From positions 1,028,575 through 1,092,574 of the forward strand of contig JAJEKB010020892.1 of NCBI GenBank assembly GCA_022393335.1: a stretch of DNA of 64,000 nt, written 5' to 3'. The stretch is from Macrotrachela quadricornifera (taxonomy: Eukaryota; Rotifera; Eurotatoria; Philodinida; Philodinidae). Under the pieces are notes generated by a model, which worked only from the letters and a program-made list of their open reading frames with translations, was not told the DNA's origin and did no database searches. The position numbers and the translations under genes are program-made. Shown piece by piece: positions 12,893 to 24,089 of this stretch (the first letter of the stretch is position 1; each line of letters starts with the position of its first letter).

Positions 12893-13384
12893 TCAACGAC
12901 TAGTAAGTATAGCGTGATGAATAATATATCTCTTCAATGCTTCCGTGTTGTAGATTTCATTCGATAGAAAACTAGAGGTTGGATATATTTCGACTGTTTT
13001 ATTTGAATTCTTAAGAATTGTGTTGATATCGTCTATTATGTAACCGATTAGATTGGATGGCATCAACTGTAATTCTGTAGATGTAAAGTGATGTTCTAAC
13101 AAAGCAAGCTCTTCTTCAATCGTCATTTGCTGCATTGATGCTTACTGTATGCACCTTGCTATGATCATCTACAATGAAATCAAGTCGAGAGTGGTATAAA
13201 ATATGGTAACATGTGTGATAGAATATATGCTTACATGTGATTTGCTCGGTTCAAGATCGAAAAATTTTTGAACTAAATGATGATCAGTTGCATCCAAGAT
13301 TAACATTTCTCTTTTGTAATAGACGAACAGCATACGAAATGCTCGTTTAATCTTCTTTTTCTCACCAAATAATGATACTAACAT
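12893..13384 (-). CDS. Unrecognised protein, possible two-exon gene or fragment
   Basis: Two adjacent minus-strand blocks look coding and can be joined in phase. The first (from 13384) starts MLVSLFGEKKKIKRAFRMLF and reaches DLEPSKSH, followed by a GTAAGC donor. About 100 bp later a CAG acceptor leads into QMTIEEELALLEHHF, and that frame runs to a stop at 12893 after a Leu/Ile-rich, probably helical segment. The joined product would be about 130 residues. No signal peptide, transmembrane segment or known motif is visible and I do not recognise the family. It could be the tail of a longer gene or chance open frames. No neighbour gives a functional clue. Confidence 0.3.
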
Positions 13385-13464
13385 AAATGATCATACACAT
13401 AAAATACGCACTCTTTATTCATCTGTTGATAATTAAATTAAAAGATTATTTAAAATATATATGA

Positions 13465-13655
13465 ATCGAGGGGATCCAGAAACTTGTACACGGGCGTGTG
13501 CATTAGGATACGAAGTGAGGGTGAGAGCGCACCTGTGGATGATAGCGAGCGCAAGGATAGATGAGGTTGTATGGATTTGTTTTGCCTTCAAAGCCTTATC
13601 CGCACGCTCGTGCGCAAGTTTCGTCGTACGCATCTTTCGTAGAGCCGGATAGACC
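13465..13655. other. Locally GC-rich block of unknown nature
   Basis: About 190 bp with far higher GC than the flanks, with CGTGTGCATTAGG, GAGCGCACCTG, GCGAGCGCAAGG and CCGCACGCTCGTGCGCAAG. Open frames exist on both strands but look like by-products of composition. No tRNA box A/B pair or Rfam-like fold was recognised. Beyond it (13660-14550) the sequence returns to featureless AT-rich DNA. Confidence 0.35.
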
Positions 13656-14559
13656 CAGTTTTTTAACTAAAACTTGTCTAAATAAGGTCTCAAAATGTAC
13701 AAAAACTGTATTCCGAGACGAATGTGCCTAGATATGTCTCAGATGACTAGTGTTTTGAGGAATTTCCATGTACATGAGTATGTAGCTATTAAAAGGGATT
13801 ACCAAATGAAAAAACTTTCAATTCAATTGCTAATAATATTGGTAAATTTTTATGAAAATATTGATATCTCTGTCTATGATATATCTCTCATCGATCGATG
13901 ATGTTACCTATGATCGTAATCCCGCTATATACAAATACAAATCCATCCTGAAATAATTCTTCCTAACCAGTTTTCTAAACTGATCACGAATCTGAACTCA
14001 GTTTATATAATTCCTAAAGAGATTGTATCACTCTGGAAGTAGAGTCAATGGTTAATAGATAGGGTTGTCTACAATAGTGTCCATGTTAACTGAGCTTCCC
14101 AGTTTTTTTATCGATACAATTTAGTGTCAATAGATGTGTTTTGACAAGATTTATGTCTGGTCGAAAAAGAAGCTAAGAATCTTGTGCACTACGTGAAAAA
14201 GCTTTCATCACAATTCCTGCGGAATTGAAAATATTAAACAGGATGAAACTTGTTATATTGTGAATCAATGGAATCGGTATCACACATCGTTTTTTGCAAG
14301 TACGATATAATTCTATAGTCAATATGAATTCCATATAAAGGATAGGTATTAAAAATTTCAGCAAGGAAAAAGTCTAAAGATGTTTTAACTAGAATTAGTT
14401 TATACATGATTTCTACTAGTTCTTAAGAACGCATGTCTCCATATGTGACAGGTTCCTAACTGCATTTTGTTATGCTGAATAATAGCCTCAAAAGACCATC
14501 TATCTCGATCTGTAGCAGCTTATAATATTCTGTTCGTCACGGTCTGTAGGGGAAGGAAG

Positions 14560-14930
14560 ATGGCCCAAATTTTTACCTCTATACACTTCAACACTCTCTT
14601 TCAGATCGTGTTTCACAAAGTATCTTTTTCTAACTAGAGAATTTCGGGCAGCTTCTTAAAGTTTTACGATGACACGACTACATATCTATTTCTATTTATG
14701 CTACAAGAAGCAAATAACAGTATGTTAGTATTCACAAATCCTTAACTGAATATGCTCTGTTACTTCAGAGAGACATTATAAGTCGATCGAGTGTTGTGAT
14801 TTTATGGACAAAATTTGACATACACTTTTTTTCATATCAATCGATTCCTCAAACAAAACTGGTGTTATGAAAAAATTTTTAGACTCCTGTGATGTAATTT
14901 CACGGAGTTATACACTGAAAAAAAATTCGC
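14560..14930. repeat. Dispersed repeat segments shared with 25.5 kb and 63.8 kb
   Basis: Two sub-blocks recur elsewhere in the window. The stretch around 14578-14625 (CTATACACTTCAAC, then TTTCAGATCGTGTTT) matches 25505-25545 in the same orientation. The stretch 14813-14925 (TCAATCGATTCCTCA, ACTCCTGTGATGTAATTT) matches 63830-63935 in the same orientation at roughly 80-85 percent by eye. No coding sense. Probably fragments of one or two interspersed element families. Confidence 0.6.
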
Positions 14931-15189
14931 AGAATGATCTACCCTTGCCCTACCAAATTTTACGAATAAACTTCTGAAGAGTTTATGCTAATGTGATGAA
15001 TCCTTTAAGGGTTTATTGGCCACAGGGTTTATCAGACGAAGGGTATATAAAAGTTCAACGGGTACAGAAAAATTACAGAAGGGTTTTTAGCGTAGCATTT
15101 TAAGCTAAACGTATGTCCTTGAACGGTTAGCAATAGATCGTTGCACAGTTTCGAGATAGGGGTACGTTATCATACGGTGAAGGATTTAT

Positions 15190-15990
15190 CACTTTACCTT
15201 TCTTTTAAAAGGGTTTATCACTCCCTGATTACGGTTTATCTTTCTTTCCTTCTTCGATGAGTATATTAGTCTACAGATAAGGGTTGATTCTTCTTCCTGT
15301 TGCTACGTATGGTTTATCATTGTACGGATAAGATTGATTTTTCTATCGTTTACTTCGTAGGGCTTACCATTGACTGGATAAGGGTTGATCGTTCTTCTTT
15401 TTCTTTTAAAAGGTTTAACAAATCTTCTGATAGGGGTTGATCTTTTTCTCCTTTCTATTAATGGATTTATCATTATACGAATAAGAATTCATCTTTCCAC
15501 CCGTTTCTTCGAAGGGTTTATTATTGTACGAATATTGGGTGCTTCATCTCGCCATTCGTTCGAGGAGTTTATCATTGTGCGAATAAGAGTTGATCATTCT
15601 CTTTTTCCTTTTGAAAGGTTTACCAATCTCCAAATAAGGGGTGATCTTTATGTCATTTTCTTCAAAGGATTTATCATTGCACGAATTAGGGTTGAACCTT
15701 TTATCTATACTTTCGAAGGGTTTGTTATTTTACGATCAAGAGTTGATCATCATTTCCTTTCTTTCAAAGGGTTTACCATTGTATGGATAGGATTTGACTC
15801 TTTTCCTTTATCTATTGAAGGGTTTAGTATTGTTTTAATTAAGGTTGATCCTCCTCCCTAAACCTTTGAAGGATTTAGTACTCTACGAGTTAGGGTTGAT
15901 CTTTCTTCTTTTTCCTTCTAATGGTTTATCACAATGCGGATAAGAGTTGATCCTTTTTCGTTATATTTTGAAGAGTTTACTATTGTTGAA
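15190..15990. repeat. Degenerate minisatellite, unit about 51 bp
   Basis: An array of about 15 imperfect 51-bp units, each built around GGGTTTATCATTGTACGAAT followed by AAGGGTTGATC and a TTCTTTT-rich spacer. Weaker units may extend back to about 15000. Since 51 is a multiple of three, one plus-strand frame (15385-15861, 158 residues) stays open and gives 17-residue repeats of the type GFIIVRIRVD followed by an aromatic-rich stretch. I regard this as a by-product of the repeat: there is no good start context, and stops or frame shifts end it on both sides. Confidence 0.8.
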
Positions 15991-17092
15991 TCAATGCTGA
16001 ATAATTCCTTATTTATGTTATAAATGCGATTCTTTAACAGTTTTTAATACATGATGAAATAATAAGTTTAAATCTGCGTATTAACAACAGTTAAGACTTT
16101 GCTATGAGAAAGGATGTGATGAAATATGTGAGATACTTCGTTTTGTACTTGGCGTTGTTTGTGAAAATGCTTGATTTATAGTCTCTTGTATAATTGTGAG
16201 GGCCGGTCACGGACCTAACTTTTGGAACCAGTACCATAGTCCTGGAACTATTGGAACTATTTCCTTTTTCGTTTTCACAGCTTCTTCGCTCCGCCTATGG
16301 AAGAACCATTATTACCAAAACCTTAGCATCATCACCCGTACCTATTCAAACGCTGAACGATTCACCCTCCTCACTCTTAACTATGCACCCTCACCCTCAC
16401 CCTCTTAAAATAAAAAAAGATTTTTTATTCAAGTATTTTTTTAAACTTTTGTATATAAGGTGGTGAAGAATTACAAGCTCTTTCATCCCTATATATAAGT
16501 GTTAAAAAAATAATTGAAGAAAATCTTTTTTTTCAGAAAATAAAATTTTTGTGGAAGTTTTTTTTGATTACAGCTGTATATATCTTTATTGGTAATAGTT
16601 CTTTTTTGCAAAAATAATACATTGGTTATAATATTTTCGAAAGAATTTCTTCATTACTATGTATGAAAGTAAATAACCTTTTATTGATGGAAATAAATAA
16701 AAAATGAATGTTGTTAAGAGTACATGGTAGCATAAAAGTCATGTTGAGATATGTTAGAAGTACGTTCAGAATCATTTGCTTCAACTGGTTAAACATCATA
16801 TATAAGTAATATAAAGTTCATTTGTTCGAATCTAACCTACATCTATATATTCCTTTCATTTAGACTAGTTCCGACGACAATCATAGCAGATGTAAGACTA
16901 ATCTCTGACGATAGTTACAACAGTTTGACATATGTAGTCTAAAATTGTGTGAGAAACGGCGATATTGTTGAACATTACTTTTTTTGCTAGGAATATATAT
17001 ATGACGGTCGTCAGGACGACCTATCATGTCTAGTCTTTTCTCAAAAAATCGCCATCCAAGACTAGTCCAAGCATACTGAATATTCACATACA
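15991..17092. other. Intergenic, no gene seen
   Basis: AT-rich sequence. A slightly GC-richer patch at about 16196-16410 ends in three CCCTCA-type repeats; nothing coding or structural can be supported. Confidence 0.5.
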
Positions 17093-17094
17093 TA

Positions 17095-18405
17095 TCGGGT
17101 GCGGCATAAAGAATGATACCTTCAGTATTTTGACGATATCTCGGTCAAATCTCATCCGTTTCATTTGATTTTTTTTTTAAAAGATTCGTCTTTAGATGTT
17201 GCCCAAAACTGCTATTCTTTTATTTTCTTAAAAAAACACCCTTATTCTTTGACAATCGATACAAGCGCTTAGTCCAGGACGAGCAACTTTCCAACACCAC
17301 TTCTTTTCGAATCCGCTTAAAACCTTGTATTATTTCTTCGACAAGTGTTGCCTTTGACACCACAAGATCCCACTTGATAGCATTAGCAAATTCATCCCAG
17401 ATGCAGTAATCAAGAAGGTTAAAATCGGGGCTATTTGGTGGCCAACGATCTTTTTCGATGGAAGCCGGAAATCGATTATGACACCACTGTTGAGTAATAC
17501 GATGAGTATGGGGTGTTGCGCCGTCCTTTTGGAAAGTCCAGTCGCTGCCGAACTGCTTGTTGCCATATTTGAGAGCCACTGGAAGTACCTCCTTAATGTA
17601 CCGAATGTGGTCGACCGTTCCATTGTCCAAAATCACAAGTCGTGTCATACCCCTACAACAGACACCAATTCAAACCATAACTTTCTGTGGAAATTTACGT
17701 CGTTACTTTCTTCCACCGTTATTATCTGCTTCACTTCTCTTAACTGCCCATATTCGATTGTTTTGGGAGTTGTAAATTCCGTCTATGTCGAACAGCTTTT
17801 CGTCCGAAAACAGAATACGTAATGTGTCTTCTTTCCGGAACGTATGACGCACCCAGTTGGCAAATGCCAATCTCTTGGCTTTGTGATCATCGGTAAGAAG
17901 CGGTTCGATTATTACCTTGTATGGTCGAAGATGAAGATCATCTTTGAGAATACGACGCATACTGCGATCAGACATTTGAAAATCACGGGCAAGCTTCCGG
18001 GCAGATAAGGGTTTCTTTTGTTTTAATCGATCTTTGACTTTTTGAATGGCAGCGGTTGAGCGAACTGTGCGTGGACGACCTTGGAAAGTTGATAATTCAA
18101 TCGAGCCAGTGTCAGAGATCATTTTACACCACCGCTTAATGGTAATATGGCTGGCGACACCGTTCAGATCACGAAAGATTTTAGACGAATTATCACCGTT
18201 TTCGTACTTGGAAAGTACGATCTTTCGAACGTCCTTACTTTTCATTATCTGAAAAAATAGTTTCACAAAAAAACGTTTAATACTTTTAGGCTGTTTTATG
18301 CAGCATCTAAAGACGAATCTTTAAAAAAAAATTAAATGAAACGGATGAGATTTGATAGAGATATCGTCAAAATACTGACGGTATCATTCTTTATGCCGCA
18401 TCCGA
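17095..18405 (-). mobile_element. Mariner-like transposon (DD37D), about 117-bp TIRs, TA target duplication
   Basis: The element begins TCGG at 17095 and ends CCGA at 18405, flanked on each side by TA. The terminal inverted repeats (about 17095-17213 and 18287-18405) match over about 117 bp, including GCGGCATAAAGAATGATACC, with only a few substitutions. It encloses one mariner transposase on the minus strand. Size (1.31 kb), TA duplication and single-gene content are all typical of mariner elements. The low TIR divergence suggests relatively recent insertion. Confidence 0.93.
17220..18266 (-). pseudogene. Mariner transposase with two in-frame stop codons
   Basis: Cut-and-paste DNA transposase. 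From ATG 18266 a single frame of 349 codons runs to 17220 and is interrupted only by TAA at about 17703 and TGA at about 17670. The TGA sits in VMV-stop-IG, where the family has Trp (VMVWLG), so it is a plausible TGG-to-TGA change. The N-terminal helix-turn-helix region has GRPRTVRS; the catalytic core shows FSDEKLF (first Asp), QKDGATPHT (second Asp) and PNSPDFNLLDYCIW (third Asp). I count 37 residues between the second and third Asp, giving a DD37D (maT-like) signature. The frame is otherwise intact, so inactivation is recent. Unless the stops are sequencing errors or read through, this copy is inactive. Confidence 0.93.
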
Positions 18406-18409
18406 TAAA

Positions 18410-19125
18410 AGGCAAGTGCCCATGAACCTTTTAAACGATGTTTGTTTGACCTCGATGTTCTTTTGATCCTGGCACAAACACACACACAAACTATTTTTTT
18501 GTATGACCATCCTTTCAGTTGAGGGAATATAAATATCACCATAAAAACAATTGTGTATAAAATCTAACAATTTATGTCTAAATGTTTGACAATTTGTCAT
18601 TTTCTACTAAAATTTGAATTTGAAAAATGTAAGAATGTCGCAGTTTGAACAGTTGAAATAATTTCTAGGCACTATTTGCTATATTTATTAAGCGCTATAT
18701 CAATTTATTACAATGAAAAATTGTCACGCACAAGTTGGCAATATATACTAAATAGTAAGAAAGAGACAACAATAATTAAATTAATAAAGTTAACATAATC
18801 TGTTAGTGTATCTATATTTCATATGGAACTTTTCTTAAAGATCCATTAGATCTATCTGATCAAAAGTTTTATGAAAAAATATAAGAAATTGAACTGACGA
18901 TTTTTTTCTTCAAATTATCTTATATTTTTCAAATATTTTCTGTAACTACTAAAATTATTATTTAATTCTTGGACATTTTTTTAAAGTAAATCTAAATACT
19001 TCGTGGACTGATCAACAGAGTTTGTGCGACACTGTTATATTGAGTAAATATTGTAGGTGATGATTTTTCATTTCGACTAATTGAATATGTGACGAATTGA
19101 TCGTTGAGAATTTATTTTCATTTAG
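18410..19125. other. Intergenic or upstream intron of the LamG-like gene
   Basis: AT-rich; no convincing exon seen. The 5' part of the neighbouring LamG-like gene should lie here if that gene is complete, but I could not place it. Confidence 0.4.
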
Positions 19126-19700
19126 ATACAATATGCACGCCATTTTGGAAAATGCCATTTACTGATGAAGGCACAAATTTAACATATACAAATGCGAATA
19201 CATTAATTAGTGGTGATGTTAGTCGTAGTACTCGCGTTTCATTTCGAGCTAATACAATAAATGCGGATAATATTATATTTTCAATTGGGTCATCTCTAAC
19301 AACATCGAATGATGGATGTAATACACATTTTGCATTATCTGTTATAAATTCTAGTCATGTAACTATATATGGAATGTGTGGAGCATTTGATAATTCTAAT
19401 ATTGCTCTTATTCAAAGTGTTCTTTATGATGGATCATTTCATCAAATATGTGTTACATATAATAATACTAATTCGAGTTTATGTATTTATCTTGATTTAC
19501 AATCAAGTCAATGTATAACTCGAACAAATGTTCCGTATAATACAAGTCCTGGTGATGTACGTATTGGATGGTGGCCAGATCCAAATCGTCCATTTTTATC
19601 ATTAGGTGGCGGTTCAATTCGATTATTATCATTATTTAATCATGCAATTAATCAATCTTGTGTTGCATATCAATATCAAGTTAACAGTGTACTTGGATAA
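19126..19700 (+). CDS. LamG/concanavalin-A-like domain protein (3' terminal exon)
   Basis: The frame after a TTTCATTTAG acceptor (19116-19125, phase 1 by the frame) encodes about 191 residues with the look of a LamG/pentraxin-type jelly-roll: ISGDVSRSTRVSFRAN, ALSVINSSHVTIYG, a GSFHQICVTYNN segment (the typical W/Q-x-hydrophobic strand of LamG repeats), IYLDLQSSQC and DVRIGWWPDPNRPFLSLGG. Many Asn-X-Ser/Thr sites and paired Cys suggest an extracellular or secreted protein. No in-frame ATG or signal peptide lies in this exon, so an upstream exon is missing from my model. It could be a fragment left after the mariner and foldback insertions on either side. Domain call is moderate; the carbohydrate-binding role is only inferred. 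Confidence 0.6.
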
Positions 19701-19729
19701 TTAATAAGTTTCTGTATTACACTATAGAA

Positions 19730-20325
19730 CGAATGGGCTAGAATAAATTAGATTGTTAGTTTTTTCAATATTTCTCCTTTATTTCTCATTCAATTGAAAC
19801 TTTCTTTTTTATCAAAAGATAACGCTTGAAATTCTCTAAAAAAACTGTTTCAGATATATTTGATAAAAGTTGTAAAATGTAATTAGTTATACATAATGAA
19901 TGGGCGTGCTTGCATCTTCGTCCTTTTTAAGAACAAAACATACCAAAAGATGCAACGCGAAAAGTTCCACAATTTACGAAGAATAAATTCATTTTGTATC
20001 GAAAAATATCTATGATTCTTGCATGGTAGAAAATTTCTCATTAAAAATTTTGTCAATCTTGAAATCAAAATATTGCAGTTATAAAATAAGTGATCAGATA
20101 TAGATTTTAGAGCTTTTCAGGCTGTATCGTTTGGTATATTTTGCTTTTAAATAGGACGAAGTAACTGATAAAAAAAAATGAAATGGAAATTCCAACCAGT
20201 TACAATTTTCAACGTTTTTAGAGAATTTAAAGCTATATCTTTTGATAAAAGAAAGTTTCGATTGAGTGAGAAATATTCAAAATGTCAACAGTCTAATTTA
20301 TTTTGGTCCACCTATTATATATATT
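19730..20325. mobile_element. Foldback element C, relative of element A
   Basis: Terminal inverted repeats of about 115 bp: 19736-19850 pairs with 20200-20315 (shared marks AAATTAGA-TGTT, CAATTGAAACTTTC, ATCAAAAGATA, AATTCTCTAAAAA). The inner part carries an inverted pair with the CCAAAAGATGC-GAAAAG core (about 19938-19975 and 20105-20140), the same core seen in element A and at 35.4 kb. No coding sequence. It lies immediately after the stop codon of the LamG-like exon. Confidence 0.7.
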
Positions 20326-20659
20326 TATACAAATGATATTTCATTTATCTTTCTACATCCTATGTTTCACATAGTTATGAGAATTTTTCGATAACAATTC
20401 TATATTAAAAAATTTGCTTCTTTATATAATCAGTTGTTAATCATCTCTATTTTCTTGAGATTATTCAAGCATTTTTAAACTGTAAATTATATTTTTCTTA
20501 TTCTTATCTTAATATAATTTCAGTTTGTTAAACTTTAATTATTTTGTTTGTATTTGTTATAACATATAATAAACATTATTAATAATCGTGCACATTGTTA
20601 TATTTGTGATTGAATGAAATCACTCTGCCAATTTTGGTTAAAAAAAGAATTTTTGCGCA

Positions 20660-20800
20660 GTCAACCAATTTCACGATATTAAACATTCTGGATAGGAACC
20701 AGTTGCTGAAATTCCTAGTAATTCCGAAAGTGAAAGGAATCTATAGGAATTGGTAGGATTAATTGCGCACTGTTCAATGTCGCAAATTAGGAATATACTC
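20660..20800. repeat. Short diverged copy of the GGAATTCC-type element
   Basis: A 130-bp block whose ends (CACGATATTAAACATTCTGG and ACTGTTCAATGTCGC) echo in inverted order the termini of the 3.0-3.6 kb element, with AATTCCTAGTAATTCC in the middle. Probably a short deletion derivative. The flanks 20330-20660 and 20800-21240 are AT-rich with nothing recognisable. Confidence 0.5.
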
Positions 20801-21243
20801 TCGAATTTTTCTTTTTTCGACTATACAGCGAGGAGAACGAATAAGTCGCACTTCTCGAATAATATTCAAAAATATATATATTAGTTTTCTGTTATTAATT
20901 ATTCCTATTTAGATATTATTATTTTCCACTAGTTTATGAGATGTTGATTAAAATTAATCTTAGAATCTATGATAGATCTAATATAATATACGAGAAAAAT
21001 CAATCCTGATTGATTTATCCACGGTTAACTCTTTAGAAATCTTTTTAATCTAATCAAGTCAATGCAAAATAATTTCAATTAATAACAATTAACATAAAAT
21101 TGAGTGTATGATCATATTCTAACTCGATTACATACTTTTTGTTTTTAAAATTCAAGATAATCTAATATTTAATGATCATTATTCAAATAGAGAACATTCA
21201 AAAAATTATTGAAAAACAATTAAAATATGTTTTACTGATATAA

Positions 21244-24042
21244 TTATTGTAAATCAAAAATTTCTCCATGTTTAACTACAATAAATGCTGATGAATTAAG
21301 TTGTTTATTTTTCATTGCATGAGAAAGTTTAATAGGTGGTTCCATAAAATATTCATTAGCTAATGCCCATGTACCCCAATGAATTCCAATAGATTTATTT
21401 GATTTAACATCAATATGTATTTGAACAGCTTCATTCGGTGATACATGTTGAGCTTCCATCATCCATCGTGGTTCATAAGCACCAATTGGTATAGCACTTA
21501 AATCGAATGGACCATATTTTTTTCCAATTTGTCGAAATATTGAAATATTATGAGTATATCCAGTATCTCCAGCAAAATAAAATTTATATTTATTATCCCA
21601 TATAACGTAACCACCCCATAAAGATTTATTCAGATCAAATGCTGTACGACGACTCCTATCATACAAAAAATTTCATTCATAATAATAGAGAATATCAACA
21701 ACTATAAACTTTTTTTCGGATTAAATCAAAATTCTCATCACTAAACTAACAAATTTAATCATGAAAATAAATCATAAAAGATTGATTTCATTATTTTAAG
21801 GATATCCTTATCTAAAGCATAAATATCACTCATTGGTATAAATTGTACTAAAATTTTAGAATATACTATGTATTTTATTTGAAGAATAATATTCTAATTA
21901 ATGATTGATTTATTTTTTCATTGAAATATTATCGATTCCTTTTTTATTATATATAAATAAAATAAACTTATTTACTAACGATATATTGAGAAAGAAAAGG
22001 TTCAAATTAGGATTTATTGTTAGGAACACATTCGAAGACTCTCTAGGATCTCTTGTTATGGTGAGAGATTTAATTCATTTCTTTCTTTTTATAGATAAAA
22101 ACGAATTATACATATATCGCTTTAGAATGATTCATATTTCTAAATATAAACATCGACTATCCTGTTTTTCTTTCTTGGAGTACTTTCAGAAAACTAATAT
22201 TATTCATTTATCGCTATCTGGCGAGTACAAGCGTGGTCGATAAGAATACTGAAGTTGCTCTGTACAAATGAGACTTAACAAAAAACAAGTCTCAGATTTC
22301 GTCGTTTTCAATGCGGCGGATACATGGAAATGACTATCAACATTTTATTTTACTATAGGCCACACATATCACTCCAATCGCAGTATACCAATGCTCACTA
22401 TCAGGAGTAATATGGTCGGACAGCATGATTTTCTTTATACTTTATATAGCTCAGAAATATTTAAAATTATCCACAAACAAGGAGATGACAATAAGCACCA
22501 GAGCTGCTTCATAAGTCTGGTAAGCATTCTCGGTGAGCATGATATTTAGCCTGTCAACGTTCAATATCTTTATGATCCTATATGTTCTTTCATAGGATGA
22601 GATAGACTTAAAGCTTTCCCGCTTTTGTGCTAGAGATTACACTGAGTTGAAAACCAAGATGAATTTGATCATCAGCGTAACAATCTGCTCAGCTTAGGTG
22701 TTGAACGACAGCACATATAAGCCGATTGATCTATTAGATGGTAAGACATCTTTTTACAGATATTTTTAAGTATTCTATGAAGACATTTATTCTCTTTATT
22801 TATCAAGAACTTGATATACTTCATGTACATATATACCATTTTGCTAACCTAAAGTGAATTTTCATTAAAAGTATATCTGACTATGTCTAAGAGCAAAATA
22901 TTTGTTTATGTTAACATATTAAAGACTCTCTCTTCATTTTTCATACACAAATTACGTATATTTATTTTATGTTACAGGAAAGGTTTAAAATCAGTGTCAC
23001 CATATATTATAGTCGAGAAAAACTATAGAAACCACAATAGATAATCGATTATGTTGAATTTGAACATCGTAATGAGACTTTTTGATAGATCTTTTGGAGA
23101 CCAAATAGAAGAACAAAAATTGTATTTCAGTACTCATAAGAGAGTTATTCAAAAAATGTTTTAGAGTTTTAGAAAAATTTTGTGAGTTAAATATAAAAAT
23201 TGAAAGAGAGATGCATCGTATTCCCCGATATTGAAATTTTGATTCCCTAGAAATCTATCTTTATAATTACAAAACTCGTTATATCTGTATAAATGACACT
23301 AAGATGAAACAATGAAGAACAATACAAAAAAATTCTAATATTACCAGTGTTGAGCAGGACAAAAAGCAATGTTTATTTGTTTTTTCTGAAATAAAAAAAA
23401 AATCAAAAATAAATATTGCAAAAAATCTTTTAGAATTAGTATATTCTTACTGCAAAATAATATTCTTCCCACCAATCAAATTCAACAACATTTTGTATAC
23501 GATTATTAATAAACCATTGTCGATTACCACGACCACAAAACCACGTTAATCGTTGACCATAACGTTGATTTAGACTTCTTACACTTGGAAAATCGAGATG
23601 ATCAAAATGATTATGTGAAATAAATATAGCATCAAGATCATCAGGAAGATCATTTATTGTTAATGCTGGTGGACGAAAACGTCTTGGTCCAATAAATGAT
23701 GATATACCAATTCGTTCACTATAATCATTTATTTTTAGTTTTTTAAATAGATATTGAAAGAGAAAATATCAACCTGAAAACAGGATCGAGAAGAAATCGA
23801 AAATTATTCATTTGAATATAACATGAAGCATGTCCAATCCAAATAAATCTTAGACCAGATGTTTTCTCGTATATTTTATCAGATTTTTTATGTCGAATAA
23901 CTGGTAAAATTTTCTCAAGTTCTTTTCTAGAATGTGGTAATCGTGTATTCACTGGTGCACCAATTCTCCATCGTACAACAACCGCCGGACTAGGAAATTT
24001 AAATTTTGGATTAAATGAATTAACATATCGACCATTTTCCAT
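21244..24042 (-). CDS. NAPEPLD: N-acyl-phosphatidylethanolamine-hydrolysing phospholipase D (NAPE-PLD)
   Basis: Zinc-dependent metallo-beta-lactamase-fold phospholipase that releases N-acylethanolamines from membrane NAPE. Model: exons 24042-23774, 23718-23451, 23385-23345 (41 nt) and 21655-21244; introns of 55, 65 and 1689 bp, all GT-AG and in phase, giving 329 residues. Zinc-ligand segments are all present: SHNHFDHLD (H125, H127, D129, H130), PAQHW (H192, formed across exons 3-4), FAGDTGY (D223) and IHWGTW (H285). GPFDLSAIPIGAYEPRWMM and the GPRRFRPP segment are close to animal NAPE-PLD. The N-terminus is about 60 residues shorter than vertebrate enzymes; the frame stays open upstream of the chosen Met (SDELVKSR) next to an AG, so an extra 5' exon is likely. 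All catalytic residues seem intact, so I expect activity. The long last intron holds degenerate sequence, perhaps a transposon relic. Confidence 0.93.
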
Positions 24043-24089
24043 TCGAGATTTGACTAATTCATCAGAATCTATTTTATAATAAACAAACT

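Noticed and set aside
15385..15861. 158-residue open frame as a real gene
   Set aside because: It is fully explained by the 51-bp minisatellite; no start context, no splice partner and neighbouring units carry stops.
16370..16410. CCCTCA repeats as a telomere-like tract
   Set aside because: Only about three units, and not the rotifer telomere-type TGTGGG motif; surrounding DNA continues normally.
21905..22243. 112-residue plus-strand frame inside the NAPE-PLD intron
   Set aside because: Composition is AT-driven (Phe/Ile/Lys) with no motif and it lies antisense within an intron of a well-supported gene.
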